DNA of 64,000 bases from assembly GCA_023436395.1 (NCBI GenBank), contig JAEZJJ010000079.1, forward strand, positions 1-64,000, written 5' to 3'. The DNA comes from Bacillota bacterium (lineage in GTDB: Bacteria > Bacillota > Clostridia > Lachnospirales > Cellulosilyticaceae). Shown one piece after another: positions 17,731 through 25,725 of this stretch. The notes below the pieces were generated by a model. It saw only the letters and a program-made list of their open reading frames with translations, was not told the origin of the DNA and searched no databases. Position 1 is the stretch's first letter, and every line of letters starts with the position of its first letter. The translations under genes were made by a program, and so were the position numbers.

Positions 17731-18906
17731 ATGTCATATATTTGTTATCACAATAAAAATTTTATCGCAATAGACTCTTCCCTACGAAACGGCGTTTTTT
17801 GTAGATTTTTTCCCTCAGATGGAAAAACAAAATCTATAGTACTTCAAAGTACACCAACTGTTCATTATAGTGCCACCTTATCCTCAGAAGGAAATCTAGA
17901 AATAATTATCATATCTCAGGGTTCCCAGCTTTTCTACTACAAATATGCAGGAGCCCAGTTTCAAAAAAGTCTATTATTAACTGCAGAAAATAACACCTCA
18001 TTCATGCATCCCTTCCTCTATACTCAAAATCAAATAAGTCAATTCCTTTATATTACCCAACTCTCTACTTCTCATTATCAACTTCACCATCAAATAATAG
18101 GAGAAGATACCAAGACATTAATTGCTACTTTTAAGCAATCCCCACTGCAACCCAAATACGTGACTACACCCTCTGGTGTCTATTTCTTCTATATAGACAA
18201 GCAAGATGTTTATACCCTTAACTGTATTAAAATAGAAGCTAACCAAGTGAGTACCTATTGCTATCTCCGTAGTGAAACGCCCCTTATTGATTACAGTATA
18301 TGTATTGTTCATAATGTAGCGCATGTTTGTCATGTTCTAGAACAGGATCATACCTATAACCTCTATTATTTAAATTCTATTTCTGCACAAATCAATTTTT
18401 TAGCTTCTAGTCATACCCCTATGACCCCTGTTATCTTTTACTATTATCAGGGTCTATGGATTAATACCTTCATTAATGAGCAGCTTCACCTTCTCCTTTC
18501 TATGGATATGGGTGCAAGTTTTAGTATTCCTCTACTCTGTTCCATTCAATCTCACTTGCAACGAAGTGTTTTTATCAGTACTTCTTTAAAATATTTAATT
18601 GCATCTGAACTTTATATTTCTCTGGACCATAACATAAGACTTTGTACCCTTTCTACTATTGATATCGAAGGCCTTCACAGGGCATTACCTACTGAGCTTG
18701 ATTTACTTCTAGAAGGTTTATCCTTAAATATCTGCCAAAAAGAAAGTTGTGAATTAGTAGCTGAGACTAATCGCCTCAAGCAGGAATTAAATCTTTTAAA
18801 GCAACAACGTCCTATACCTTCTTCCAAACCTCAAGCTCATATTGCTTCAGCTAAAACAGCTTTTATGGAAGAACTTACAGGATGGGATCTCCCCCCTAGA
18901 CTCTAA
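17731..18906 (+). CDS. Hypothetical protein, repetitive beta-strand (propeller-like) with helical tail
   Basis: 391 residues, family not recognised. Residues 1 to about 310 consist of many alternating short hydrophobic strands and turns, as in a beta-propeller or sialidase-like fold (for example GASFSIPLLCSIQSHLQ resembles an Asp-box environment but lacks its motif). Residues about 335-365 form a predicted helix or coiled coil (AETNRLKQELNLLKQQ), then a Pro-rich linker and a short conserved-looking end, FMEELTGWDLPPR. No signal peptide. AGGAGG 7 bases before the ATG; divergent from the Cys-rich gene, so it may share sporulation control. Confidence 0.72.
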   Translation: MSYICYHNKNFIAIDSSLRNGVFCRFFPSDGKTKSIVLQSTPTVHYSATLSSEGNLEIIIISQGSQLFYYKYAGAQFQKSLLLTAENNTSFMHPFLYTQNQISQFLYITQLSTSHYQLHHQIIGEDTKTLIATFKQSPLQPKYVTTPSGVYFFYIDKQDVYTLNCIKIEANQVSTYCYLRSETPLIDYSICIVHNVAHVCHVLEQDHTYNLYYLNSISAQINFLASSHTPMTPVIFYYYQGLWINTFINEQLHLLLSMDMGASFSIPLLCSIQSHLQRSVFISTSLKYLIASELYISLDHNIRLCTLSTIDIEGLHRALPTELDLLLEGLSLNICQKESCELVAETNRLKQELNLLKQQRPIPSSKPQAHIASAKTAFMEELTGWDLPPRL

Positions 18907-18911
18907 AAAGC

Positions 18912-18958
18912 AGATAAAAGGTAGGATTATTTTTGGTCAATAATCCTACCTTTTATCT
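18912..18958. terminator. Bidirectional terminator between convergent genes
   Basis: Perfect 18-bp stem (18912-18929 with 18941-18958), 11-base loop. It separates the propeller-like gene from the RseC-like gene running the other way. Confidence 0.85.
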
Positions 18959-18961
18959 ATT

Positions 18962-19381
18962 TTAATCTTCTCTTTTACAAATAATACGTGGTAAAAATTT
19001 TTTAAATTTACCTTGTTGTTCTATTCGCTTAATCCCTAATAATGGTAAGACTGTTCCTAGCAAACCACCTACTAAGACCCACAAGTCCTCGCTTCCAAAC
19101 AAAAATAGCTTAGATGTACCAAACCCCAAAACAACTCCTATAATCAGCCCTATAAGAGGAACACCATACATCATATAGGTGGCCTTTAGAAAAGTAGTTT
19201 GTTCTAATTTGAGTTCTACCTTATCTCCTACCTGACATTCTATTTCTTTTGTACACCTAAGTGTACAGTTTTTTTTGCCTGTTATATAGTCACAAGCATG
19301 ACATTCTCCACACATTTCTTGACGTTCCATTTCTACAACAACGTATTTTTTATCTACCTCTTTTACAACACCATATGGCAT
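18962..19381 (-). CDS. RseC/MucC family (SoxR-reducing) membrane protein
   Basis: 139 residues with the RseC arrangement: an N-terminal cytoplasmic part with a Cys motif (CGECHACDYITGKKNC, plus a further Cys in LRCTK), then VGDKVELKLE, then two transmembrane helices (about 65-88 and 92-115) and a basic tail. In E. coli RseC belongs to the SoxR-reducing system with the Rnf/Rsx complex; in clostridia such genes often accompany Rnf, which is not in this window. The Cys residues may bind an iron-sulfur cluster (inference). Good ribosome site. Stands alone between convergent and codirectional genes. Confidence 0.85.
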   Translation of the reverse strand: MPYGVVKEVDKKYVVVEMERQEMCGECHACDYITGKKNCTLRCTKEIECQVGDKVELKLEQTTFLKATYMMYGVPLIGLIIGVVLGFGTSKLFLFGSEDLWVLVGGLLGTVLPLLGIKRIEQQGKFKKFLPRIICKRED

Positions 19382-19447
19382 GCTTTCACCTCTTGTCTTT
19401 GTCTAGCCTCAATCCTTACATATATTTCCTTTATCTTACCACTATTT

Positions 19448-20833
19448 TTACTTTTCATCCACATAAATTGATCCAGAACTTGTTTTTAACACAAGATTAA
19501 AATCTGTACCACTTCCAATCTCGGCACTAGCCTCTGTCTCTCTTTTATCTTCATAACTCCAATGAATACTTCCTTTAATAGCTCCTGAAGAAGTTTTTGC
19601 TCTTATAGTAGTATTGCTCGTTTTAAGTCCCATTTCTATCTGTCCTGAAGTAGCTACAAACTGGGCATCACCAGTAAGCTTAAGCTCCTCTATCTCTATA
19701 TCTCCAGAACTTGATTCGCAGTTGCCTTTCCCTTCTAAAGCTTTCATACTAATCTTTCCTGAAGTTGTTCTTAGACTCCAACTTTTACCTATTACTGTAC
19801 CTAGCTTCAAATCACCTGATGAAGCCTCCATGTCTAGCTCTCCTTCTACTTGTTCTATAACCATCTGTCCTGAAGTAGTATCCATTTCATGAGCTTCTCC
19901 CATTAAGCTGTCTATTTCAATATCTCCAGAGCTAGATCTACAGTTGCCTTTCCCCTTGAGATTTTTAATAACGGTTCTTCCAGAAGAAGAAGTCACTTCA
20001 TAAGTCTCTGCTTCTACTCCCTCTAGTTGTTTGTCTCCTGAGCTAGTCACTAACTTAACACCTTTAGCTTTAATCTCTTCTTTAGCAACTAAGCTACCTG
20101 AGGACTGATTAGTTTCTAATTGATCTAGTACCAAAGCACAATTAAGCTTAATATCTCCTGAACTGGTTGTAAGGATTAAGCTACCACTATAACTACTAGG
20201 TAACCAAAGCTCTATTTTATGTTGTGGTGTTATTCCAGAATAATGACTATTAGGTCTTTTTACCAAAATTCTGCTAGAGTCTTGTCTTATTTCAAACAAA
20301 TCTCTTTTCTCCTTGTCATTAGTACTTTCTACTACCTTTAAATCATTATCTTCTCCAATATTGATTTCAACATCAGCTAGATTAACATCTAATTCTAAAA
20401 CTTCGATAGCCTCTAATTTACAAGTTTCTTCTTTTGCTTTTTCTAAAGGACCTTTAGACACTACTCCTTCAAGTAAATGATTAGAAAAAGAATTATGTCC
20501 CCTACCCCATGAAATCATTATACTTCCCAAAACAATGAATATAATAAGTAGTACGCCTAACTTATTTACTTGATCATTTTTTTTGTGTTGGGCTTCTTTT
20601 TCTTTGTAACTTACTAGATTGGCAGGTTCTAAAGAACTTAGTAATTCATTTAAGTCTCCTATACTTGTAATAGCTATATTATATGCCTCCTCTTCTATCT
20701 TTCCTGATGCTACTAAATCCATGTACTTAGCTGTCAGATTTCCTATTAACTCTTCCTTTAAGTCTAAAGTACGATGAGTTGCTGGTGCTTCTTCAAATAA
20801 TTTATCAATCGTCATCCTTATTTTATTAACCAT
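19448..20833 (-). CDS. DUF4097 beta-helix repeat protein with DUF1700-like prefix
   Basis: 461 residues. Residues 1-75 form a helical 'permease prefix'/DUF1700-like domain; one transmembrane helix follows at about 88-108; the rest is a DUF4097 repeat domain. The repeats are very regular: twelve units each carrying T/S-S-S-G or T-S-G, roughly every 19-20 residues (for example TTSSGDIKL, RSSSGDIEI, TTSGQMVIE), which should wind into a right-handed beta-helix outside the membrane. It follows the PadR gene by 24 bases. PadR/DUF4097 pairs are common in Firmicutes; the function is thought to be envelope related and is not known. Confidence 0.88.
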   Translation of the reverse strand: MVNKIRMTIDKLFEEAPATHRTLDLKEELIGNLTAKYMDLVASGKIEEEAYNIAITSIGDLNELLSSLEPANLVSYKEKEAQHKKNDQVNKLGVLLIIFIVLGSIMISWGRGHNSFSNHLLEGVVSKGPLEKAKEETCKLEAIEVLELDVNLADVEINIGEDNDLKVVESTNDKEKRDLFEIRQDSSRILVKRPNSHYSGITPQHKIELWLPSSYSGSLILTTSSGDIKLNCALVLDQLETNQSSGSLVAKEEIKAKGVKLVTSSGDKQLEGVEAETYEVTSSSGRTVIKNLKGKGNCRSSSGDIEIDSLMGEAHEMDTTSGQMVIEQVEGELDMEASSGDLKLGTVIGKSWSLRTTSGKISMKALEGKGNCESSSGDIEIEELKLTGDAQFVATSGQIEMGLKTSNTTIRAKTSSGAIKGSIHWSYEDKRETEASAEIGSGTDFNLVLKTSSGSIYVDEK

Positions 20834-20857
20834 AATAACCCTCTCATTTCTCTATTA

Positions 20858-21178
20858 TTAAATTAATGCATCAATTACAGCTTTGGCTTCATCCCAATCT
20901 GCTTTGTTGCATTCATAAGCCATCTTTCCTGCATCTGTAATGGTATAATAACGTCTTCTAGCCCCAGTTGTTTCATCTCCCCAATAAGAAATAATATATC
21001 CCATCTGCTCTAGTCTTCTAAAAGCACTATATAAAGTAGCTTCTTTTAACTCATATTGATTATTAGTTTTATCTAATATGCTTTTGTTAATTTCATAGCC
21101 ATAGCTATCTTTTTGCATGAGTTGCGCTAAAATAATGGTTTCTGTATGTCCTCTAATTAAATCAGATGTAATTGACAA
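20858..21178 (-). CDS. PadR-family transcriptional regulator
   Basis: 106 residues with the PadR winged helix: GHTETIILAQLMQKDSYGYE, then KEATLYSAFRRLEQMGYI and the beta wing ending RRYYTITDAGK. This short form is PadR subfamily 2. The start codon is TTG, with AAGGAG 8 bases upstream. It is the first gene of an operon with the DUF4097 protein, and a dyad overlaps its promoter, so it probably represses itself and its partner. Confidence 0.93.
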   Translation of the reverse strand: MSITSDLIRGHTETIILAQLMQKDSYGYEINKSILDKTNNQYELKEATLYSAFRRLEQMGYIISYWGDETTGARRRYYTITDAGKMAYECNKADWDEAKAVIDALI

Positions 21179-21228
21179 ATACTTTCTCCTTTCTTATATA
21201 AAATTTAAATATTTTTTATTTTATATAC

Positions 21229-21263
21229 AATATAATCTTATATACCTCGCCTGTCAAGGTATA
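21229..21263 (-). promoter_or_regulatory. padR promoter with an overlapping dyad (candidate PadR operator)
   Basis: On the minus strand TTGACA (21257-21252) and TATATT (21234-21229) are separated by 17 bases. The inverted repeat TATACCT-N9-AGGTATA (21241-21263) covers the -35 and part of the spacer. On the plus strand the same dyad is followed by six T and could also end transcription towards ilvA. Confidence 0.65.
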
Positions 21264-21390
21264 TTTTTTCAATAAAGTTATCATCTTAAAACCAAACTAA
21301 TATTTGCATATTTTTATCTTATTGACTATAATAAACACTATATTTCTGCTTTTTAGGACTATTTAATATATTTTATCGGAGGTCTTATCC

Positions 21391-22611
21391 ATGTCTCAAA
21401 ATTCTACAAGGCTTACTTTAGATGATGTGCTTACAGCTAGAGATCGTATTCAATCCACTTGTATACATACTAATCTTATTCATAGTTATGAACTGAGCAA
21501 AGAATTTCACAATGATATTTATCTTAAGCCTGAAAATTTGCAAGTAACGGGAGCCTTTAAAATCCGTGGTGCTCTCAATAAAATCAAAACCCTTTCTGAC
21601 GAAGAAAAAAAACATGGCCTTATTGCTTCCTCTGCTGGTAATCATGCTCAAGGTGTTGCTTACTCAGGTCATGCCCTTGGTATAGATGTTACTATTGTCA
21701 TGCCTGAAACCACTCCTCTTATTAAGATTCAAGCTACGAAAAATTGGGGTGCTAAAGTTGTTTTAGCAGGACAAGTTTACGATGAAGCCTATGAAGCTGC
21801 TAAAAGGCTAGAACAAGAAAATAGCTATACATTCATTCATCCTTTTAACGATAAAGAAGTGATGGCTGGTCAAGGAACTATTGCCCTTGAAATCTTAGAA
21901 GACATGCCAGATACAGATGTTATTTTAGTGCCAATAGGTGGTGGTGGCCTCATTAGCGGTATTGCCGTAGCTGCCAAAGCGATTAACCCCAATATCAAAA
22001 TTATTGGTGTCGAGTCTACAGGTGCTCAAGCTATGAGACTCTCTTTAGATGAAGGACATCCTGTTTCCTTGGATCGAGTAGATAGTATTGCAGATGGCGC
22101 TGCTGTTAAAAGTGTAGGGGACTTAACCTTTGAATATGTTAAAGACTTAGTGGATGATATTATTACCTTAGATGACCAAGATTTAATTGAAGCTATCTTT
22201 TTATTAGTAGAAAAGCATAAAATCGTGGCTGAAGCTACTGGTGCTTTATCAATTGCTGCTCTAAAAAAACTTCATTTACGAAATAAAAAAGTAGTATCTG
22301 TGATTAGTGGTGGAAATATTGATGTACTGACTATGTCCTCACTTTTAGATCGAGGACTTTATTCAAGAGGTCGCCTCTTCTGCTTCTCTGTTAAACTGAA
22401 AGATACCCCAGGTCAATTAGTTAAAATTGCAAACATCCTTGCCCGCGTTGGCGCTAACGTTGTTAAGCTAGACCATAATCAATTTAAAGCATTAGATCGT
22501 CTTCGTCATGTAGCTTTAGAAGTAACGGTAGAAACAAATGGGCATGATCATATTCAAGAAGTCAAGAAAGCCTTGGAAGAACAAGGTTACACTATTGATG
22601 TGATCTATTAA
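21391..22611 (+). CDS. ilvA: Threonine ammonia-lyase (threonine dehydratase)
   Basis: 406 residues: a PLP-dependent catalytic domain (about 1-325) with the Schiff-base lysine in TGAFKIRGAL, the SSAGNHAQG substrate loop and the IGGGGLISG phosphate cup, followed by one ACT-like domain (about 330-406, beginning FSVKLKDTPGQL). It turns threonine into 2-oxobutyrate and ammonia, for isoleucine synthesis or for fermentation. The single ACT domain and about 400-residue length match the short clostridial form, which may be either catabolic (TdcB-like) or biosynthetic, so the symbol is approximate. CGGAGG is 9 bases upstream; a strong terminator follows. Confidence 0.95.
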   Translation: MSQNSTRLTLDDVLTARDRIQSTCIHTNLIHSYELSKEFHNDIYLKPENLQVTGAFKIRGALNKIKTLSDEEKKHGLIASSAGNHAQGVAYSGHALGIDVTIVMPETTPLIKIQATKNWGAKVVLAGQVYDEAYEAAKRLEQENSYTFIHPFNDKEVMAGQGTIALEILEDMPDTDVILVPIGGGGLISGIAVAAKAINPNIKIIGVESTGAQAMRLSLDEGHPVSLDRVDSIADGAAVKSVGDLTFEYVKDLVDDIITLDDQDLIEAIFLLVEKHKIVAEATGALSIAALKKLHLRNKKVVSVISGGNIDVLTMSSLLDRGLYSRGRLFCFSVKLKDTPGQLVKIANILARVGANVVKLDHNQFKALDRLRHVALEVTVETNGHDHIQEVKKALEEQGYTIDVIY

Positions 22612-22652
22612 AGATTACCTTATAGGTTAAACCTTTAGTAACTACTATATAT

Positions 22653-22699
22653 AAAAATGTCGTCATCAAGCTACTCATAGCTTAATGACGACATTTTTT
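22653..22699. terminator. Bidirectional terminator after ilvA
   Basis: AAAAATGTCGTCAT with ATGACGACATTTTT plus an inner AAGCT/AGCTT pair and a 6-base loop; T-run in both directions. It separates ilvA from the convergent exonuclease gene. Confidence 0.9.
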
Positions 22700-22711
22700 G
22701 TTCTCATTATT

Positions 22712-23467
22712 TTAAACATTAATTTCTAATACAACAGGACAATGATCAGAACCTAATACTTCATGATGAATAGACGCACTAACTAATTGATCTTTTAAAA
22801 CCTCTGAAGCTAAGAAATAATCTATTCTCCATCCTGCATTTTTTTCTCTGGCTTTAAAACGATAACTCCACCAACTATAAGCGCCTTCTGCGTCAGGGTA
22901 AAAATAACGGAAAGTATCTATAAATCCTGCTTCTAATAACTCTCCAAATTTACCTCTTTCCTCATCACTAAAACCAGCATTTCCTTTATTCGTTTTTGGA
23001 TTTTTAAGGTCTATTTCTTGATGTGCCACATTTAAGTCTCCACAGATAATAACGGGTTTATGTTCTTCTAATTTTTTGACATAGTTTTTAAAGGCATCTT
23101 CCCACGCCATACGATAGTCAATTCTAGCTAACTCACTTTGTGCATTAGGGGTATAAACAGTCACTACATAAACCTCATCAAACTCTGCTGTTATCATACG
23201 CCCCTCTGTATCATGCTCTGCTATTCCCATGCCATAAGTCACACTTATAGGTTCCTTTTTACAAAAAAGCGCTGTTCCCGAATATCCTTTCTTCTCTGCA
23301 TAATTCCAGTATTGATAATAACCTGGCAAATCTATTTCTACTTGTCCTGCTTGACACTTGGTTTCTTGTAAGCAAAAGACATCTGCATCTACTGCATTAA
23401 AATAATCTAAAAATCCTTTCGTTAAAACGGCTCTTATCCCATTTACATTCCATGATACACATTTCAT
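22712..23467 (-). CDS. xth: Exodeoxyribonuclease III (AP endonuclease)
   Basis: 251 residues of the EEP nuclease fold: SWNVNGIRAV at the N-terminus, CLQETKC with the catalytic Glu near residue 36, VYTPNAQ, ICGDLNVAHQEIDL with the metal-binding Asp/Asn, and the closing GSDHCPV with the catalytic Asp-His pair. It cuts DNA at abasic sites and trims 3' ends in base-excision repair. Length is normal. GGAGG before the ATG. It follows the YbaK gene by 32 bases and could be co-transcribed with it. Confidence 0.97.
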   Translation of the reverse strand: MKCVSWNVNGIRAVLTKGFLDYFNAVDADVFCLQETKCQAGQVEIDLPGYYQYWNYAEKKGYSGTALFCKKEPISVTYGMGIAEHDTEGRMITAEFDEVYVVTVYTPNAQSELARIDYRMAWEDAFKNYVKKLEEHKPVIICGDLNVAHQEIDLKNPKTNKGNAGFSDEERGKFGELLEAGFIDTFRYFYPDAEGAYSWWSYRFKAREKNAGWRIDYFLASEVLKDQLVSASIHHEVLGSDHCPVVLEINV

Positions 23468-23499
23468 CTTTTAATCCTCCATCTTTAGTTCATATATTT

Positions 23500-23961
23500 T
23501 TACACTTTGCATACATCAATCCATTTACCCTCTGTAATTTCTTCCAGTTCTGAAACAGATATTTTCGTCACTGAGTGTGGACTTCCTGCTGCAGGATAAA
23601 CTTCTTCTAATGCCTTAAGGCTCTCATCTAAATAGATTTTTACTTCTTTAGGTAACCCAAAAGGACATACGCCACCTACTGGATGTCCAGTCTTTTCTAG
23701 CGTTTCTTCAAAGCCCATCATCTTAGCTTTCGTATGAAAAGTATCTTTAAACTTCCTATTATCAATTTTAGCTATCCCACAAGTTACAATCACTATACTT
23801 TCTTCATTGACATTCAAAGCTAATGTTTTTGCAATTTGCATCTCACTAATTCCTAGGGCCGCTGCTGCTAAACTTACAGTGGCACTACTTTCTTCTAATG
23901 AAATAATGGAATGACTCACTTTTTTCTCATCAAAAAAGTTTTTTACTGCTTCTACACTCAT
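23500..23961 (-). CDS. YbaK/EbsC-type aminoacyl-tRNA deacylase
   Basis: 153 residues of the YbaK/ProX fold. The catalytic-region lysine is in AKMMGFEETLEKTGHPVGGVCPFG, where GHPVGGVCPFG is the family's substrate loop, and the end has GSPHSVTKIS. Such proteins hydrolyse mischarged tRNAs (Cys- or Ala-tRNAPro, depending on subgroup) in trans. Which tRNA is edited here cannot be read from the sequence. Ribosome site AAAGGGAG is well placed. Confidence 0.92.
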   Translation of the reverse strand: MSVEAVKNFFDEKKVSHSIISLEESSATVSLAAAALGISEMQIAKTLALNVNEESIVIVTCGIAKIDNRKFKDTFHTKAKMMGFEETLEKTGHPVGGVCPFGLPKEVKIYLDESLKALEEVYPAAGSPHSVTKISVSELEEITEGKWIDVCKV

Positions 23962-24025
23962 TGATATACTCTCCCTTTTATTATTGATTCACTTGTTTCT
24001 CTAAATCCTTTTATAAAATAGTCTT

Positions 24026-25528
24026 TTATTTATTTGATCTATCTCCTGGCAAAAAGTTATTGGCAAAATAATAAATTTGCTGGCTTTTAACTGCTAGATT
24101 CAGGTTTTGTCCCATATCAAATCCTGCTGTAATAATGCCTATGAGCTGGCCATACATATCTAATAGTGCACCTCCAGAGCTTCCATTAGATATAGGCGCT
24201 GTAAACTGAATCATAGACATATCTTGAAATTCTCTAAAAGCTGATATAATGCCATCTGATACCGTATTAAACAAACCAAGTGGGCTTCCTATTGCCACTA
24301 CTCTTTGCCCTCGTACAAGATGATCCTCTCTATAAAGTGGTAACGGTTTAACGTACTTATCTACTTTAATAAGTGCTAAGTCATAATTAGGATGATATTT
24401 CACAATACGAGAGGTCCTATAGGTTTGAGTTTCATTTTCAAATTGTACTTCAAAGCTACAACCATCCCTTACTACATGGAAATTAGTGAGTATATACCCC
24501 TCTTCATGAATGACTACACCTGAGCCTCCCTTAAAGGCTCTTCCCTGTCCATCTAATACCGTAATCATTACAATAGAAGTAGAAAGCTGTGCTAATTCCT
24601 CATAGGTTAATTCTCGCTCACTTGTTTTGTTTCTTCCTCTATCCACTGTTTCATTGGTCCTAGTCAGTTCCACTCTGCTTGGTACCACCGTAGTTACCCG
24701 TTGTTCCTTAGGACCTTGAGCTAAGTTCTGATGGGTTCCACTTTGTATTTGAGCAGGAAGTGTCACCACTTGCTTTTGCTCTACTTCCTTTTGATAGCTA
24801 GTCAAAGGTATAAGACTAGGCTGTTTAGATAACAAAGTTTGATAATGGTGTACCTTAGAAATAAGTTGCACTTCCTCAAAATCACCTAAGCTATCTTCTA
24901 CTGGATTGATATAAAGTACATCACAACCTATTAAAAATAAAAAGTATAAAAATAAAAATTCCTGCCTTTTAATCGGTCCTATATAAAGAAATTTAGGTGG
25001 TTGAGGCTTTCCTTCTTCTATCAACATCGGTAAATATGTATCTATGAGACTTAATAACTTCACTGCAAAGTTCTTAGTTGTAGAGGGATTGGCATGAGGA
25101 ATATATTGTTCATAAATTTGCATAACTTCTTTAAACGCACATTTCTTCGTCCACTCCAATACATCTGAATGCCTCTTTCCTGGGAAGGATATATTAAATT
25201 GTTCTTCAGCTCTAGCCTCTTTTAGTTTAAACCATGTTTCATAGATTTCAAGATAAGTTGTGGTTTTTTCTATTGATAAATCTGGACCAAGTATTTCCCT
25301 TCGTATATAGTTCCTATCTTTTGCTTCCCTTAAAAAGTAATCATCTATAGCCTTTATTTCTTGTAAAAAAGTATGTTCATCTTTTTCTACACCTATTACT
25401 CTTATAAAAAAGTTTTTTCTTGTTAAGCTACTTGCCTCTTCCTTGGTTAACTGATGCTTTCGAAAATCTTCTAATGGTTTGTCACTTGTTTCATGAACAA
25501 CTTTAAGTGGTCTAGTGGTAAAAATCAT
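24026..25528 (-). CDS. YceG-like domain fused to a trypsin-like (HtrA-type) serine protease
   Basis: 500 residues from the ATG at 25528, chosen because GGAGGGGGGAG precedes it; the in-frame ATG at 25564 lies upstream of that site. Residues about 177-216 (PPKFLYIGPIKRQEF then CDVLYINP) match the motif of the divergent YceG protein (PPKCLFYGTIKKHEV, VDVLYFNP). A linker without clear structure (about 230-300) leads to an S1C protease domain with the full triad: H351 (TNFHVV), D383 (NYDLALIK), S451 (NGSSGGALL). No signal peptide and no PDZ domain, so it should act in the cytoplasm. Its place beside YceG and TelA ties it to the Ter stress system. Confidence 0.85.
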   Translation of the reverse strand: MIFTTRPLKVVHETSDKPLEDFRKHQLTKEEASSLTRKNFFIRVIGVEKDEHTFLQEIKAIDDYFLREAKDRNYIRREILGPDLSIEKTTTYLEIYETWFKLKEARAEEQFNISFPGKRHSDVLEWTKKCAFKEVMQIYEQYIPHANPSTTKNFAVKLLSLIDTYLPMLIEEGKPQPPKFLYIGPIKRQEFLFLYFLFLIGCDVLYINPVEDSLGDFEEVQLISKVHHYQTLLSKQPSLIPLTSYQKEVEQKQVVTLPAQIQSGTHQNLAQGPKEQRVTTVVPSRVELTRTNETVDRGRNKTSERELTYEELAQLSTSIVMITVLDGQGRAFKGGSGVVIHEEGYILTNFHVVRDGCSFEVQFENETQTYRTSRIVKYHPNYDLALIKVDKYVKPLPLYREDHLVRGQRVVAIGSPLGLFNTVSDGIISAFREFQDMSMIQFTAPISNGSSGGALLDMYGQLIGIITAGFDMGQNLNLAVKSQQIYYFANNFLPGDRSNK

Positions 25529-25664
25529 TTTCTTCTCCCCCCTCCAAACTCTATCTGATCTCAACTACCTATCCTATCTGTTTATACTCCGTTTATATGC
25601 CTATGCTATTTATTATATATAAATATAATTATTAAATAAAGCTGTGTCTTATCTTCTAAATTAA

Positions 25665-25673
25665 TGTTATAAT
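25665..25673 (+). promoter_or_regulatory. Extended -10 promoter for the YceG-TelA operon
   Basis: TGTTATAAT is an ideal extended -10, about 40 bases before the YceG start. No clear -35. Confidence 0.6.
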
Positions 25674-25725
25674 AAAATCGATTATTATTTTATGCAAAAA
25701 GGAGTGTATTACTATTGGGATAACA

